Of a stretch of 64,000 nucleotides of DNA, positions 6,710-14,760 are shown one piece after another. Made by a program: the position numbers and the translations under genes. The DNA is taken from NCBI RefSeq assembly GCF_012271765.1, contig NZ_VRKO01000016.1:795666-859665 (forward strand), given 5' to 3'. Source of the stretch: Erwinia rhapontici. Its GTDB lineage: Bacteria > Pseudomonadota > Gammaproteobacteria > Enterobacterales > Enterobacteriaceae. The notes under the pieces are model-generated. The model saw only the letters and a program-made list of their open reading frames with translations, was not told the origin of the DNA and made no database searches. Numbering within the stretch: position 1 is the first letter of the stretch; every line of letters begins with the position of its first letter.

Positions 6710-7474
6710 GTGAGAATCGAAGCCGTGTTAAAACATTTCAGTCCAAAAAGCCTGATGATCACCGACATCCCCGGCGCGACCGCATCGGAGAACCTAAGCG
6801 GCACTGACGTGATGGCCGCTATCGGCATGTGCCAGGCGTCCGCCAGTTTCGGTATGAGCGCTTACCTCGGTAAAGCGGGCATCAGCCAGCACGATCGGGA
6901 AGATGCCGCCAAAGCACTGGCGCTGTATGCCCGTAAAACCGCCCCTGCGCTTCTCAGTAAGGCCGCTGGCAGAAAAATGGGACAGTGCATGATAGTGCTG
7001 GCTAAATTCGCCTACGACGATTACGCGCGTTCTGCTGCTGACACCAAAAATTGTCCTGACTGCCGGGGGCGAGGTGTCACGAATACACTGGCAAATGTCA
7101 TGACGCATCCGGGGTGTGGGGAGAAAACTCCGCCAACTTATCAGTTGCAGCTGGTGGAAAATCAATGCGTGACATGTCACGGCAAAGGAAAGCTGTCAGC
7201 GCGCTGCCGCTGCGGTGGTACCGGGCGGGTTCGTGACATCGAGAAATCAAAGCTGGTGGGTGCTCCGGTTGAGAAAGATTGCGAGCGGTGCGATGGGCTT
7301 GGATTCAAGCGCCAGCCTTCCACGCTGGCGTTTACCGCCATCAGGCACCTGGTCCCTGACCTAAACGAACGCACGTGGCGCCGCAACTGGAAACCGTTCT
7401 ATGAAAAGCTGATCACTAAGTGCGAGATTGAGGAGAGTTGTGCAGGGGATGAGTTCCAGAAAATTACCCGCTGA
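6710..7474 (+). CDS. Q: Late antiterminator Q with DnaJ-type zinc fingers
   Basis: A 254-residue antitermination protein. Four DnaJ-like zinc motifs are seen: CPDCRGRG (115-122), CVTCHGKG (153-160), CRCGGTG (166-172) and CERCDGLG (191-198). This arrangement is typical of one Q family of lambdoid phages. It starts at GTG 6710 after a purine-rich AAGGGGAA. The product should modify RNA polymerase at the late promoter just downstream, so that it passes the terminator at 7578-7603 and expresses lysis and structural genes. Confidence 0.85.
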   Translation: MRIEAVLKHFSPKSLMITDIPGATASENLSGTDVMAAIGMCQASASFGMSAYLGKAGISQHDREDAAKALALYARKTAPALLSKAAGRKMGQCMIVLAKFAYDDYARSAADTKNCPDCRGRGVTNTLANVMTHPGCGEKTPPTYQLQLVENQCVTCHGKGKLSARCRCGGTGRVRDIEKSKLVGAPVEKDCERCDGLGFKRQPSTLAFTAIRHLVPDLNERTWRRNWKPFYEKLITKCEIEESCAGDEFQKITR

Positions 7475-7498
7475 TGAACAAATTACAGCAAATGCCTA

Positions 7499-7526
7499 TT
7501 GCTTTTTGTCCGAAATTGGATAAATA
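7499..7526 (+). promoter_or_regulatory. Candidate late promoter pR'
   Basis: A possible -35 TTGCTT (7499-7504) and -10 TAAATA (7521-7526), spaced 16 bases, lie just after Q and about 50 bases before a strong terminator. This is the expected place for the Q-dependent late promoter. The hexamers are only partial matches. Confidence 0.4.
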
Positions 7527-7577
7527 TCTCTCCCATCGTGGGATTTTAATGCCCACAGACAATTAAACGAATTCGAA

Positions 7578-7603
7578 GGCTCCGCAAACGCGGGGCCTTT
7601 TTT
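7578..7603 (+). terminator. Late-leader terminator tR'
   Basis: Stem GGCTCCGC (7578-7585) pairs with GCGGGGCC (7590-7597, one G-U), followed by six T residues. Its position between Q and the lysis genes fits the terminator that Q overrides. Confidence 0.8.
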
Positions 7604-7682
7604 CTTTCTGCGTGCTGAAAAGAGTTGCTGGATAAGTGAACGAGAGTTATTTGTGTGTCACGGTAAGAATTAGGAAAAAGAC

Positions 7683-7874
7683 ATGCAAAACCAGCAACAT
7701 ATGACAGAGGCAGCAAAGGCTGTTTTAAATGAATTGAATGATATTCCGGCTACTGCCGGGGAAATTGCACAGAATACGTACCTGACGCTTGAGCGCTGCC
7801 AGTTGATACTTACGCAGTTGGTGATGGCAGGTTTTTCAGAGTGCGTGTTCGGATGCTATAAGCGCCTCCACTAA
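7683..7874 (+). CDS. 63-residue hypothetical protein, winged-helix-like
   Basis: A short frame with AGGA eight bases before the ATG. The pattern AAKAVLNELNDIPATAGEIAQ followed by LTLERCQLILTQLVMAGF looks like a helix-turn-helix of the winged type (helix, AGEIAQ turn, recognition helix ending in LVMAG). It is the first gene after the late terminator. Family not recognised; the DNA-binding reading is an inference from the pattern only. Confidence 0.5.
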   Translation: MQNQQHMTEAAKAVLNELNDIPATAGEIAQNTYLTLERCQLILTQLVMAGFSECVFGCYKRLH

Positions 7875-7969
7875 CGGAGGCTTATGCTGTGAAATGGGCG
7901 GCTGGTAGATGTTGGTAGCATCGACCAGCCATTCTCCCGTTGAAGAGATCACGGGTGAACCAAGGCCCA
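7864..7969 (+). ncRNA. Predicted three-way-junction RNA before the methyltransferase
   Basis: A GCCTCC/GGAGGC hairpin (7864-7881) spans the upstream stop codon. Downstream, a closing stem TGGGC/GCCCA (7895-7899 with 7965-7969) encloses two hairpins: GGCTGGT/ACCAGCC (7900-7906 with 7924-7930) and CCCGT/ACGGG (7936-7940 with 7951-7955). The folded unit is 75 bases. It does not fit a tRNA cloverleaf. It could be a cis element for the next gene or a small RNA. Confidence 0.4.
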
Positions 7970-8021
7970 CCGCTTAGTCGACAAGCGAGAATGAGCCTAT
8001 CAAAAAAGGCCCAAACGATCC

Positions 8022-9086
8022 ATGAAAAACACTGGTTATTTATCCAGTATAGAGTTGGTGAACGCTGACTCACTCTCTTACATCAAAACTCTGCCTGATA
8101 ACTCCATCGACCTCATAGCCACTGACCCCCCGTATTTCAGGGTAAAGGATTGCGCCTGGGATCGTCAGTGGGAAAATATTGCTGACTATCTGGCCTGGCT
8201 GGATGAGTTTCTTTCCGAATTCTGGCGTGTTCTGAAGCCGAACGGCAGCCTGTATATGTTTTGCGGCTCAAAACTGGCGGCTGATACTGAGTTGCTTGTG
8301 CGCCAGCGAATGCAGGTGTTGAATGTTATCACCTGGGCTAAACCCAACGGGCCGTGGTTGAGACAGAATAAAGAATCCCTACGCGCATTTTTTCCGGCCA
8401 CTGAGAAAATCATCTTTGCCGGACATTATGGGTCTGAAGGTTTCGCGAAGGGGCAGGCGGGGTATGCCTCAAAGTGTGCTGCACTAAAAGGTCAAGTCTT
8501 TGGGCCTCTGATTGATTACTTCATCAGTGCGCGTGAAGCTCTGAATATCTCAGCAAAAGAGATTAACCAGGCCACTGGAAGCAAGATGTGTAGCCACTGG
8601 TTCTCGCGGTCGCAATGGCAGCTTCCCAATCCCGCCCAGTATGAACAGCTGCAAATGTTGTTTGAGCGCAAAGCAAGGGAGATGGGTATCACCAGCCCGC
8701 TGGTGGGTGACCATTCTGGCCTTACTGAGAAATACCAGGGTTTACAGGCGCAGTATTCAGCGTTACGCGACGAATATGATGATCTTCGCCAGCAATATGA
8801 AAACCTGCGACGTCCTTTCAGCGTCACCCGAGACGTGCCTTATACCGACGTCTGGACATTTGCACCTGTTGCCAGCTATCCCGGCAAGCATCCCTGCGAG
8901 AAACCAGCGGATCTGATGGAACACATCATTTCAAGTAGCAGCAGGCCGGGGGATGTTGTTGCTGATTTCTTCATGGGATCGGGGGCAACTGTCAAAGCGG
9001 CTAAGAAGCTGGGCCGCCGTGGGATCGGTGTCGAGCTTGAAGAAGAGCGTTTTTTACAGACTAAAGCAGAGATAGAAGCAGAATAA
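8022..9086 (+). CDS. DNA adenine methyltransferase (N4/N6 type)
   Basis: A 354-residue methyltransferase. The catalytic DPPY motif is at 35-38 and the AdoMet-binding FMGSGAT loop at about 317-323. Catalytic motif before cofactor motif indicates the beta class. A central insert (about 190-265), with EKYQGLQAQYSALRDEYDDL repeats, looks coiled-coil and may be the target-recognition or dimer region. No restriction endonuclease neighbour is present, so it is an orphan that may protect phage DNA or alter gene expression. The ribosome site is weak (AAGG about 12 bases away), consistent with control by the upstream RNA fold. Confidence 0.88.
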   Translation: MKNTGYLSSIELVNADSLSYIKTLPDNSIDLIATDPPYFRVKDCAWDRQWENIADYLAWLDEFLSEFWRVLKPNGSLYMFCGSKLAADTELLVRQRMQVLNVITWAKPNGPWLRQNKESLRAFFPATEKIIFAGHYGSEGFAKGQAGYASKCAALKGQVFGPLIDYFISAREALNISAKEINQATGSKMCSHWFSRSQWQLPNPAQYEQLQMLFERKAREMGITSPLVGDHSGLTEKYQGLQAQYSALRDEYDDLRQQYENLRRPFSVTRDVPYTDVWTFAPVASYPGKHPCEKPADLMEHIISSSSRPGDVVADFFMGSGATVKAAKKLGRRGIGVELEEERFLQTKAEIEAE

Positions 9087-9371
9087 AAAAATGCGTCCAC
9101 TGCGTCAGTGCGGGCTATTAATGTGAAAATGCACCCACACAGTGGCCTTTCAGCTTTTATGGGATGTCACGATGTGGGGCATAGAGCTTTCCTTCAACAA
9201 CGATGGCAAGTGGCATTCACTGCATATTTCAAGGCTGCCATAGAGCTTCCTTATTTCGTTTCAACGCCATCCCAATCCATAACTTTCCCCTGATTTCACT
9301 GCGGGGTGGCGTTCTTTTATTCCCTTTCCCATCACACACACGGCACCAACGGCAATCGCCGAGGTGAGAAT
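9087..9371 (+). other. Gene-poor gap before the lysis cassette
   Basis: This 285-base stretch holds no convincing gene. A 61-codon frame at 9108-9293 starts with GTG and lacks a ribosome site. A 23-codon frame starting MWGIELSFNNDG at about 9171 has a phage-like sequence but ends early and may be a remnant. A short CACTG/CAGTG hairpin lies near 9095. Confidence 0.4.
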
Positions 9372-9677
9372 ATGAAAATGGATCAACAACCTGGCAATAT
9401 CGTCACCCAATTCTTTGCGTGGCTCGGGATCATTGCGTCGGGCCTCGGATGGTCCACCCAAGAACTGATTTATTTCATCTTCGGTGCTGTGGGCCTCGTC
9501 ATTTCACTCGCTTCATATATCAACGGGCGTATTGATGCCCGGGCGGCCCGGAGAGAAGACGAGCGCCGGACAAAAATCATGGAAGACTACATCCGCGATG
9601 TTCAGCAAAAACCATTAGAGCAGCGCCCCAGTGCTGTTGAAGTCATCTCTGAAGCAGCAGCAAAAGCAGAGGCGTGA
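9372..9677 (+). CDS. Holin, two membrane spans
   Basis: A 101-residue protein beginning MKMDQQPGNIV. Two hydrophobic helices (about 10-27 and 33-50) are followed by a highly charged helix (RAARREDERRTKIMEDY), the layout of class II holins. The ATG at 9372 has GAGGTGAG five bases upstream. It lies directly before the SAR endolysin. Holins of this kind form pores that depolarise the membrane and release signal-anchored endolysins. Confidence 0.8.
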   Translation: MKMDQQPGNIVTQFFAWLGIIASGLGWSTQELIYFIFGAVGLVISLASYINGRIDARAARREDERRTKIMEDYIRDVQQKPLEQRPSAVEVISEAAAKAEA

Positions 9678-10217
9678 ATGGCAAACCTGAAAACAAAGCT
9701 GAGCGCTGCGGTTCTGGCGCTAGTGGTCGGTGGTGCGTCAGCCCCGGTGATTCTGGATCAGCTGCTGGACGAGAAAGAGGGCAATCACCTCACGGCTTAC
9801 CAGGACGGTTCGAACATTTGGACAATCTGCCGTGGTGTCACCCGCATTGATGGCAAGCCTGTTAAACCCGGCATGAAGCTGACCTCTGAAAAGTGCAGGT
9901 CCGTTAATGCTATCGAGAATCGCAAGGCTTTGGCCTGGGTTGAGGCTAACGTACGAGTCCCTCTGACTGAGCCACAGAAAGCGGGTATTGCCTCTTTCTG
10001 CCCGTATAACATTGGACCGGGCAAGTGCTTCACTTCAACGTTTTACAAAAAGCTCAATGCCGGGGACAAGCCGGGTGCCTGCGCTGAGATTAAGCGCTGG
10101 GTGCATGACCGGGGGCGCGACTGCCGGCTGACGAAAGGTCAGGTGAATGGCTGCTATGGTCAGGTCGAGCGCCGGGATCAGGAAGCCGAATTAACGTGTT
10201 GGGGGTTGGATAAATGA
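9678..10217 (+). CDS. SAR endolysin, GH24 lysozyme
   Basis: A 179-residue lysozyme of the phage 21 R type. Residues 9-27 (SAAVLALVVGGASAPVIL) form a weakly hydrophobic Ala/Gly-rich signal-anchor-release helix. The catalytic triad is Glu34, Asp43 and Thr49 with T4-like spacing (EGNHLTAYQDGSNIWT). Several cysteines could control activation by disulfide exchange. It begins directly at the holin stop and overlaps Rz. It should be exported by Sec, held in the membrane and released when the holin acts. Confidence 0.92.
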   Translation: MANLKTKLSAAVLALVVGGASAPVILDQLLDEKEGNHLTAYQDGSNIWTICRGVTRIDGKPVKPGMKLTSEKCRSVNAIENRKALAWVEANVRVPLTEPQKAGIASFCPYNIGPGKCFTSTFYKKLNAGDKPGACAEIKRWVHDRGRDCRLTKGQVNGCYGQVERRDQEAELTCWGLDK

Positions 10218-10585
10218 CGTGGCGAGCTTTCATCATCACTCTGGCAGTGATAGTGGCTATCTCCATCGGCTATGGAGAGGTTCGCTACCTGAACGGCTGG
10301 TATGCGCATTCAGCGAAGGTTAACGCCGATGCCGCGAAGAAGGTTACTAAAGCCAATAAGGCGCTTGAACCAGCAGAGGCGAAGGCGGCAAAAGCACAGG
10401 CCGAAGCAACTGTTATTTACCGGACAATAACCCGTGATGTGGTGAAATATGTTCAAGACCCGAATCGCACTGTCTGCAAGTTTGATCCTGATGCTGTCAG
10501 CATGCGGCAACGCGCCATCGACGCTGCCAACAATATCCCAGGATTTGATGCAGGAGCCGTGCAGACTCAGCCCGGCCGGAAGTGA
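10214..10585 (+). CDS. Rz: Rz inner-membrane spanin
   Basis: A 123-residue type II membrane protein: N-terminal span at about 5-22, then an Ala/Lys-rich periplasmic coiled coil (NADAAKKVTKANKALEPAEAKAAKAQAEA). It overlaps the endolysin by four bases (ATGA) and contains most of the Rz1 gene in another frame. i-spanins join the outer-membrane lipoprotein Rz1 and fuse the two membranes at the end of lysis. Confidence 0.88.
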   Translation: MTWRAFIITLAVIVAISIGYGEVRYLNGWYAHSAKVNADAAKKVTKANKALEPAEAKAAKAQAEATVIYRTITRDVVKYVQDPNRTVCKFDPDAVSMRQRAIDAANNIPGFDAGAVQTQPGRK

Positions 10586-10688
10586 TAGCGATGCTGACCT
10601 GCAATCGGATGTGGAGAGTGCTGCATGCGTTGCACAGCTACGCCTGAACAACTACCGATGGCAGGAATGGTATAAGGCAGCACAGTGA
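10449..10688 (+). CDS. Rz1: Rz1 outer-membrane spanin lipoprotein
   Basis: A 79-residue lipoprotein starting inside Rz in the +1 frame. The signal peptide ends in lipobox LSAC (Cys19), so the mature protein is about 61 residues. It runs about 100 bases past the Rz stop, so it is overlapping rather than fully embedded. The prolines expected in Rz1 are few. It should bind Rz across the periplasm. Confidence 0.85.
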   Translation: MFKTRIALSASLILMLSACGNAPSTLPTISQDLMQEPCRLSPAGSDSDADLQSDVESAACVAQLRLNNYRWQEWYKAAQ

Positions 10689-11332
10689 GCATCAATATGA
10701 GCGAATCAGAAGCGGGATATGATCGCCCCTCGCCACATGGCAGTTTACTGAATGAATTCCATCCGTACACACGTCTTATTCCCGCCCCGGAAATCAACGA
10801 TTGGGTTAGCGATCAAATCCTTTCTGCTGATGGACACCTGCATAATCCTGATCATATTCACTTAATTGACGCTGATATCCGCTTTATGTGGGCATCCTCT
10901 GCGTTCACGAAAAAAGGGCGCACCGTGCTGGGCCAGGCGGAAGAGGTATCTATGCGCGCCGGTGGCTGGCAGAAGGCCCGCATGGAACAGCAGATGCATG
11001 AATGGTTCGGCGAGGTGCCGAAGTACATCATCACGCTGGCTGCCGACTTCTGCGCGCAATGTACGGATCTGGAGTTCTGCGCATTGGTAGAGCATGAGCT
11101 GTACCACATTGCCCAGCAGACGGATGAATTCGGCGCACCGGCATTCACCCGGGAGGGCCAGCCGAAGCTGACAATGTGTGGTCATGACGTGGAAGAGTTC
11201 ATTGGTGTGGTACGGAGATACGGTGCCAACAACGAAGTACAACAGCTGATCGACGCCGCATCGGAGCGGCCGGAGGTGGCGAAATTAGACATAGCCAGAG
11301 CGTGCGGTACCTGCATGCTGAAACTGGCCTGA
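10685..11332 (+). CDS. Putative phage metallopeptidase
   Basis: A 215-residue protein with the zinc motif HELYH (137-141) in a helix LEFCALVEHELYHIAQQ, and a downstream GHDVEEF that could give the third ligand. It resembles the putative metallopeptidase domain found in many prophages. It begins at GTG 10685 overlapping the Rz1 stop (GTGA), so it is translated with the lysis cassette just before the terminase genes. Substrate and role are unknown; capsid processing or a host target are both possible. Confidence 0.75.
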   Translation: MSINMSESEAGYDRPSPHGSLLNEFHPYTRLIPAPEINDWVSDQILSADGHLHNPDHIHLIDADIRFMWASSAFTKKGRTVLGQAEEVSMRAGGWQKARMEQQMHEWFGEVPKYIITLAADFCAQCTDLEFCALVEHELYHIAQQTDEFGAPAFTREGQPKLTMCGHDVEEFIGVVRRYGANNEVQQLIDAASERPEVAKLDIARACGTCMLKLA

Positions 11333-11364
11333 TTACCTGGACTGACCTGGACGGATGGTGAATT

Positions 11365-11844
11365 ATGGCGGCGCTAAAAAATGACGTTAAAGCGTACATA
11401 GTTCAATCGCTTGCGTGCTTCGATACTCCCTCTCAGGTTGTCGAATCTGTCCTGGTAGAATTCAAGGTGAAGATCAGCCGCCAGCAGGTCGAATCCTATG
11501 ACCCCACGAAGGCCAGCGGCAAAGCACTCGCGGCACGCTGGGTCGAGATGTTTAACGCTACCCGCGCGCGCTTCCAGAACGAAATTGCCGACATCCCGAT
11601 CGCGAATAAAGCGTACCGACTTCGTGTGCTCGATCGCATGGCGACCAAAGCCGAGGGAATGAGGAACCTCTCTATGACCGCTCAATTGATCGAGCAGGCA
11701 GCGAAGGAGTGCGGCGACGCTTACACGAATAAGCAAAAGGTGGAGCATACCGGGGCGAACGGTGGCCCAATTGAATCGGCCACCCTGACAAAGGAAGAAT
11801 ACAAGAAAGCTCGACAGGAGATGCTGGAGGATGACGACTGTTGA
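11365..11844 (+). CDS. Terminase small subunit (DUF2280)
   Basis: A 159-residue protein matching DUF2280. The N-terminal region (VVESVLVEFKVKISRQQVESYDPT) is a helix-turn-helix, and RLRVLDRMATKAE with a charged helix suggests an oligomerisation segment. Its stop overlaps the large terminase start by 14 bases. This fits the DNA-recognising small terminase that loads phage DNA into the packaging motor. Confidence 0.8.
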   Translation: MAALKNDVKAYIVQSLACFDTPSQVVESVLVEFKVKISRQQVESYDPTKASGKALAARWVEMFNATRARFQNEIADIPIANKAYRLRVLDRMATKAEGMRNLSMTAQLIEQAAKECGDAYTNKQKVEHTGANGGPIESATLTKEEYKKARQEMLEDDDC

Positions 11845-13303
11845 GCAGCGGAACTATGCCCGCAAGATAGAGTGTGAAGAGGACGGGCTATATTACTCCC
11901 GCTACTTCTTCAAACAGCGCACCGGCGGCAAGATGATTGTCGCTCCGCATCATAAGGTGATTCAGGACACGCTGGACCGAGTTATATCCGGTGAAATTAA
12001 GCGCCTGATCATCAACGTTCCGCCTGGCTACACGAAGACCGAACTGGCCACCATTAACATGATGGGGCGCGGTCTGGCGCTGAACCGCCGCGCCCGCTTC
12101 ATGCACCTGTCTTATTCGCACAATCTGGCGCTGCTGAACTCCTCAACCACGCGCGGCATGATCAAATCGAAACTCTACCAGGCTATGTGGCCGATGGAGT
12201 TGCGCGACGATGCCGACAGTAAGGCGATGTGGTGGAACGAGTTCGGCGGAGGCGTGTACGCCTCTTCGGCAGCTGGTCAGGTTACTGGCTTTCGTGCCGG
12301 GCACATGGAACCAGGCTGGCAGGGCGCGCTGATCATCGATGACCCGGTCAAACCCGATGACGCATACAGCGAAATCGTGCGCGACGGTGTGAACAACCGC
12401 TTTAACGAAACCATCAAATCGCGACTGGCCGTCGAAACGACGCCGATGATCGTGATTATGCAGCGCATTCACTACCACGACCTGAGCGGCTATCTGCTGC
12501 GTGGTGGTAGCGGCGAGGAGTGGCACCACCTCAATCTCCCGGTAATCATCGACAACAGCCAGAGCTATGCCGATGTGTACCCCGAGAACACCCACGCTAT
12601 ACCCATCGACCATGGCCTGCCTGATGGCTGGCTGTGGCCGTTTAAGCATAACGAGGCGCACCGGGTTTCTCTGTTCTCGCACCGGCGCACCGCCGACGCG
12701 CAGTACATGCAGAATCCGAAGCGCTTCAATGCCGAGGGCGCGCTGTGGAACGAGGAGATGATCAACGCCGCGCACGAAATGCGGATCACGCAAGAGCTTG
12801 CGCGAACGGTGGTCGCCATCGACCCGCAGGCCACCAATAGTGATGAGAGCGATGAGTCAGGCATTGCGGTTGCCAGCGTTTATGGCAGCGGCGATGAACG
12901 CCAGTACACGCTGGACGCTGACTACAGCGGAAAATACTCCCCGAACGGCTGGGCTACCCGCGCTATAGAGGCGTATCACCATCACGATGCTGATGCGATC
13001 GTCATCGAGACAAACCAGGGTGGTGATATGGCCGAGGACACACTGAAAAATGCCGGATTTACCGGGCGCATCATCCGTGTGCACGCCAGTAAGGGTAAGT
13101 ATGCCCGCGCCGAGCCTATTTCAGCGCTCTATGCTCAGGGCCGTGTGGCTCACCGGGGCAGCCTCTACCAGGTGGAAAACCAGTTTATGGAATATGTGCC
13201 TGCCACTGCCAAGAAATCACCTGACCGACTCGACGCAGCCGTTTACGCGCTGACCGAACTGTCTGAACCACAATCAATCGGCATGTTGGTGCGCTCGCGC
13301 TGA
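11831..13303 (+). CDS. Terminase large subunit
   Basis: A 490-residue packaging motor. Walker A is PPGYTKTE (64-71) and Walker B is ALIIDD (166-171). The C-terminal nuclease begins at VVAIDPQ, with VIETNQGGD and RLDAAVYALTE as further acidic motifs of the RNase H-like fold. It hydrolyses ATP to pump DNA into proheads and cuts the concatemer. The start overlaps the small subunit. A 216-codon frame on the other strand is a shadow. Confidence 0.95.
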   Translation: MTTVEQRNYARKIECEEDGLYYSRYFFKQRTGGKMIVAPHHKVIQDTLDRVISGEIKRLIINVPPGYTKTELATINMMGRGLALNRRARFMHLSYSHNLALLNSSTTRGMIKSKLYQAMWPMELRDDADSKAMWWNEFGGGVYASSAAGQVTGFRAGHMEPGWQGALIIDDPVKPDDAYSEIVRDGVNNRFNETIKSRLAVETTPMIVIMQRIHYHDLSGYLLRGGSGEEWHHLNLPVIIDNSQSYADVYPENTHAIPIDHGLPDGWLWPFKHNEAHRVSLFSHRRTADAQYMQNPKRFNAEGALWNEEMINAAHEMRITQELARTVVAIDPQATNSDESDESGIAVASVYGSGDERQYTLDADYSGKYSPNGWATRAIEAYHHHDADAIVIETNQGGDMAEDTLKNAGFTGRIIRVHASKGKYARAEPISALYAQGRVAHRGSLYQVENQFMEYVPATAKKSPDRLDAAVYALTELSEPQSIGMLVRSR

Positions 13304-13314
13304 CGGAGGAAACC

Positions 13315-14760
13315 GTGAACGAAAGCCAAATGAAATCGCAGAGAGCCAACAACTCGGTGATCGAGAAGGAGCGGGTAAGAGTGCTGGCCTCGCTATTCAA
13401 CGGAACCAGCAATACTAAGCGCCAGCGCCTGTATCAGGAGTTTGGCTACCCTGTCGAACTGACATTTGAAGACTTCTATCGCGCCTACACCCGAAACGCG
13501 ATCGCCGGTGCATCGGTTAGCCGCATGGTTGATGGCTGCTGGGAAGACTTACCAGAAATTTACGAGGGAGACGAAACCAAAGACGCGACCAAACAGTCAG
13601 CGTGGGATAAGAGCATCAACAAGCTGCTGAAGCGCTGCTGGAAGCAGATTAAAGGCGCCGACCGCCGCAATCTGGTGGGCCGCTATGCCGCGCTCCTGAT
13701 CCAGGTGAAGGACAGCAATCCATGGAGTGCACCGGTCGATAAGACCATCGTTTCCCGCATGGCTGAGAAAGCGCTGGTAAAGCTGATCCCCGCATGGGAA
13801 GCGCAGATTGAGCCGATAGAGTGGGACAGCGACCCGGATAGCGAGACGTTCGGCGATGTGAAAATGTACTCGTTCACGGAACTGTCAGTTGGCAACAATC
13901 AGGACGCGCGGCCAGGGCGAATTATCAACGTCCACCCGGACCGTGTAATTCTCCTGGCTGAAGGCTCTGAAGATGGGTCTATCACCTCCGGCCGGTCGAT
14001 GCTCGAGGATGGCTTTAACAAGCTGCTGGATATCGAGAAGGTGAGCGGCGGCGCGTCGGAGGGCTTCTTAAAGAATGCCAGCCGACAGCTGAACTACTCA
14101 TTCAGCGAAAAAACCAACTTTGCTGCGCTGGCCAAAGCGCTCGGGGTGCCGGAGAGCCAGCTGTCTGAGGGGCTGGATATGCAGGTACGCCGGCTGAACG
14201 ACAGCACCGACAGCGCGAGCTTCATGCAGGCAGGTACTGCTGAGGTGCTATCAGTAGCCGCTGCCGACCCCGAACCAACGTGGCGAACGGCGCTGAGCGA
14301 GTGGTGCGCCACCGTGCCGATCCCGATGAAGGAGCTGGTGGGCATGCAGACGGGCGAGCGCGCATCCACAGAGGACGGCAAGAGCTGGGCTAAAACCCGC
14401 ATGTCGCGGCGCAATGGCATTCTCACCGAGTTCATCACCGATATCATCACGCGCTTTTGGACGCTGGGGATCGTCCCGGCGCCCGAAGGTGATGAAATTA
14501 CCGTCGGCTGGTCCGATTTACTGGCGCCAAGCCGCGCCGAGAAGATTGCGAACATGTCCGCTATGGCCGATGTCGGCGTGAAGACGGCCAGTGCCTTCGG
14601 CAGGTCTGCTATAACCGAAAACGAGGTGCGCGCCGAAGGCGAGATGCAGGCAATAACCGATCCGGGTGATGATGATGGCGAACCAAAGCAGCAGCGTCCT
14701 GACCCTCTTGCCGACGATGAGTCTGAAGCCGAAAAGTCCGGTAGTGCCAAGGTCGCGTAA
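13315..14760 (+). CDS. Portal protein (DUF1073 type)
   Basis: A 481-residue portal of the DUF1073 family. Conserved features include the IVSRMAEKAL and INVHPDRVI stretches, and the MKELVGMQTGERAST segment seen in this family. The C-terminus is acidic and glutamine-rich. It starts at GTG 13315 with GGAGG upstream. The portal dodecamer is the DNA gate at the unique capsid vertex. Its 3' end overlaps the next gene by about 90 bases. Confidence 0.88.
   Translation: MNESQMKSQRANNSVIEKERVRVLASLFNGTSNTKRQRLYQEFGYPVELTFEDFYRAYTRNAIAGASVSRMVDGCWEDLPEIYEGDETKDATKQSAWDKSINKLLKRCWKQIKGADRRNLVGRYAALLIQVKDSNPWSAPVDKTIVSRMAEKALVKLIPAWEAQIEPIEWDSDPDSETFGDVKMYSFTELSVGNNQDARPGRIINVHPDRVILLAEGSEDGSITSGRSMLEDGFNKLLDIEKVSGGASEGFLKNASRQLNYSFSEKTNFAALAKALGVPESQLSEGLDMQVRRLNDSTDSASFMQAGTAEVLSVAAADPEPTWRTALSEWCATVPIPMKELVGMQTGERASTEDGKSWAKTRMSRRNGILTEFITDIITRFWTLGIVPAPEGDEITVGWSDLLAPSRAEKIANMSAMADVGVKTASAFGRSAITENEVRAEGEMQAITDPGDDDGEPKQQRPDPLADDESEAEKSGSAKVA

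Noticed and set aside
7891-7970. tRNA gene before the methyltransferase
   Set aside because: The length and closing stem are tRNA-like, but there are only two internal arms, no T-loop consensus and no anticodon stem.
9108-9293. 61-codon frame upstream of the holin
   Set aside because: It begins at a GTG with no ribosome site, and its sequence looks random; reported only as gap content.
12143-12793. 216-codon open frame on the minus strand
   Set aside because: It lies wholly antisense to the conserved terminase large subunit, has no ribosome site and encodes His/Val-rich low-complexity sequence typical of a codon-bias shadow.
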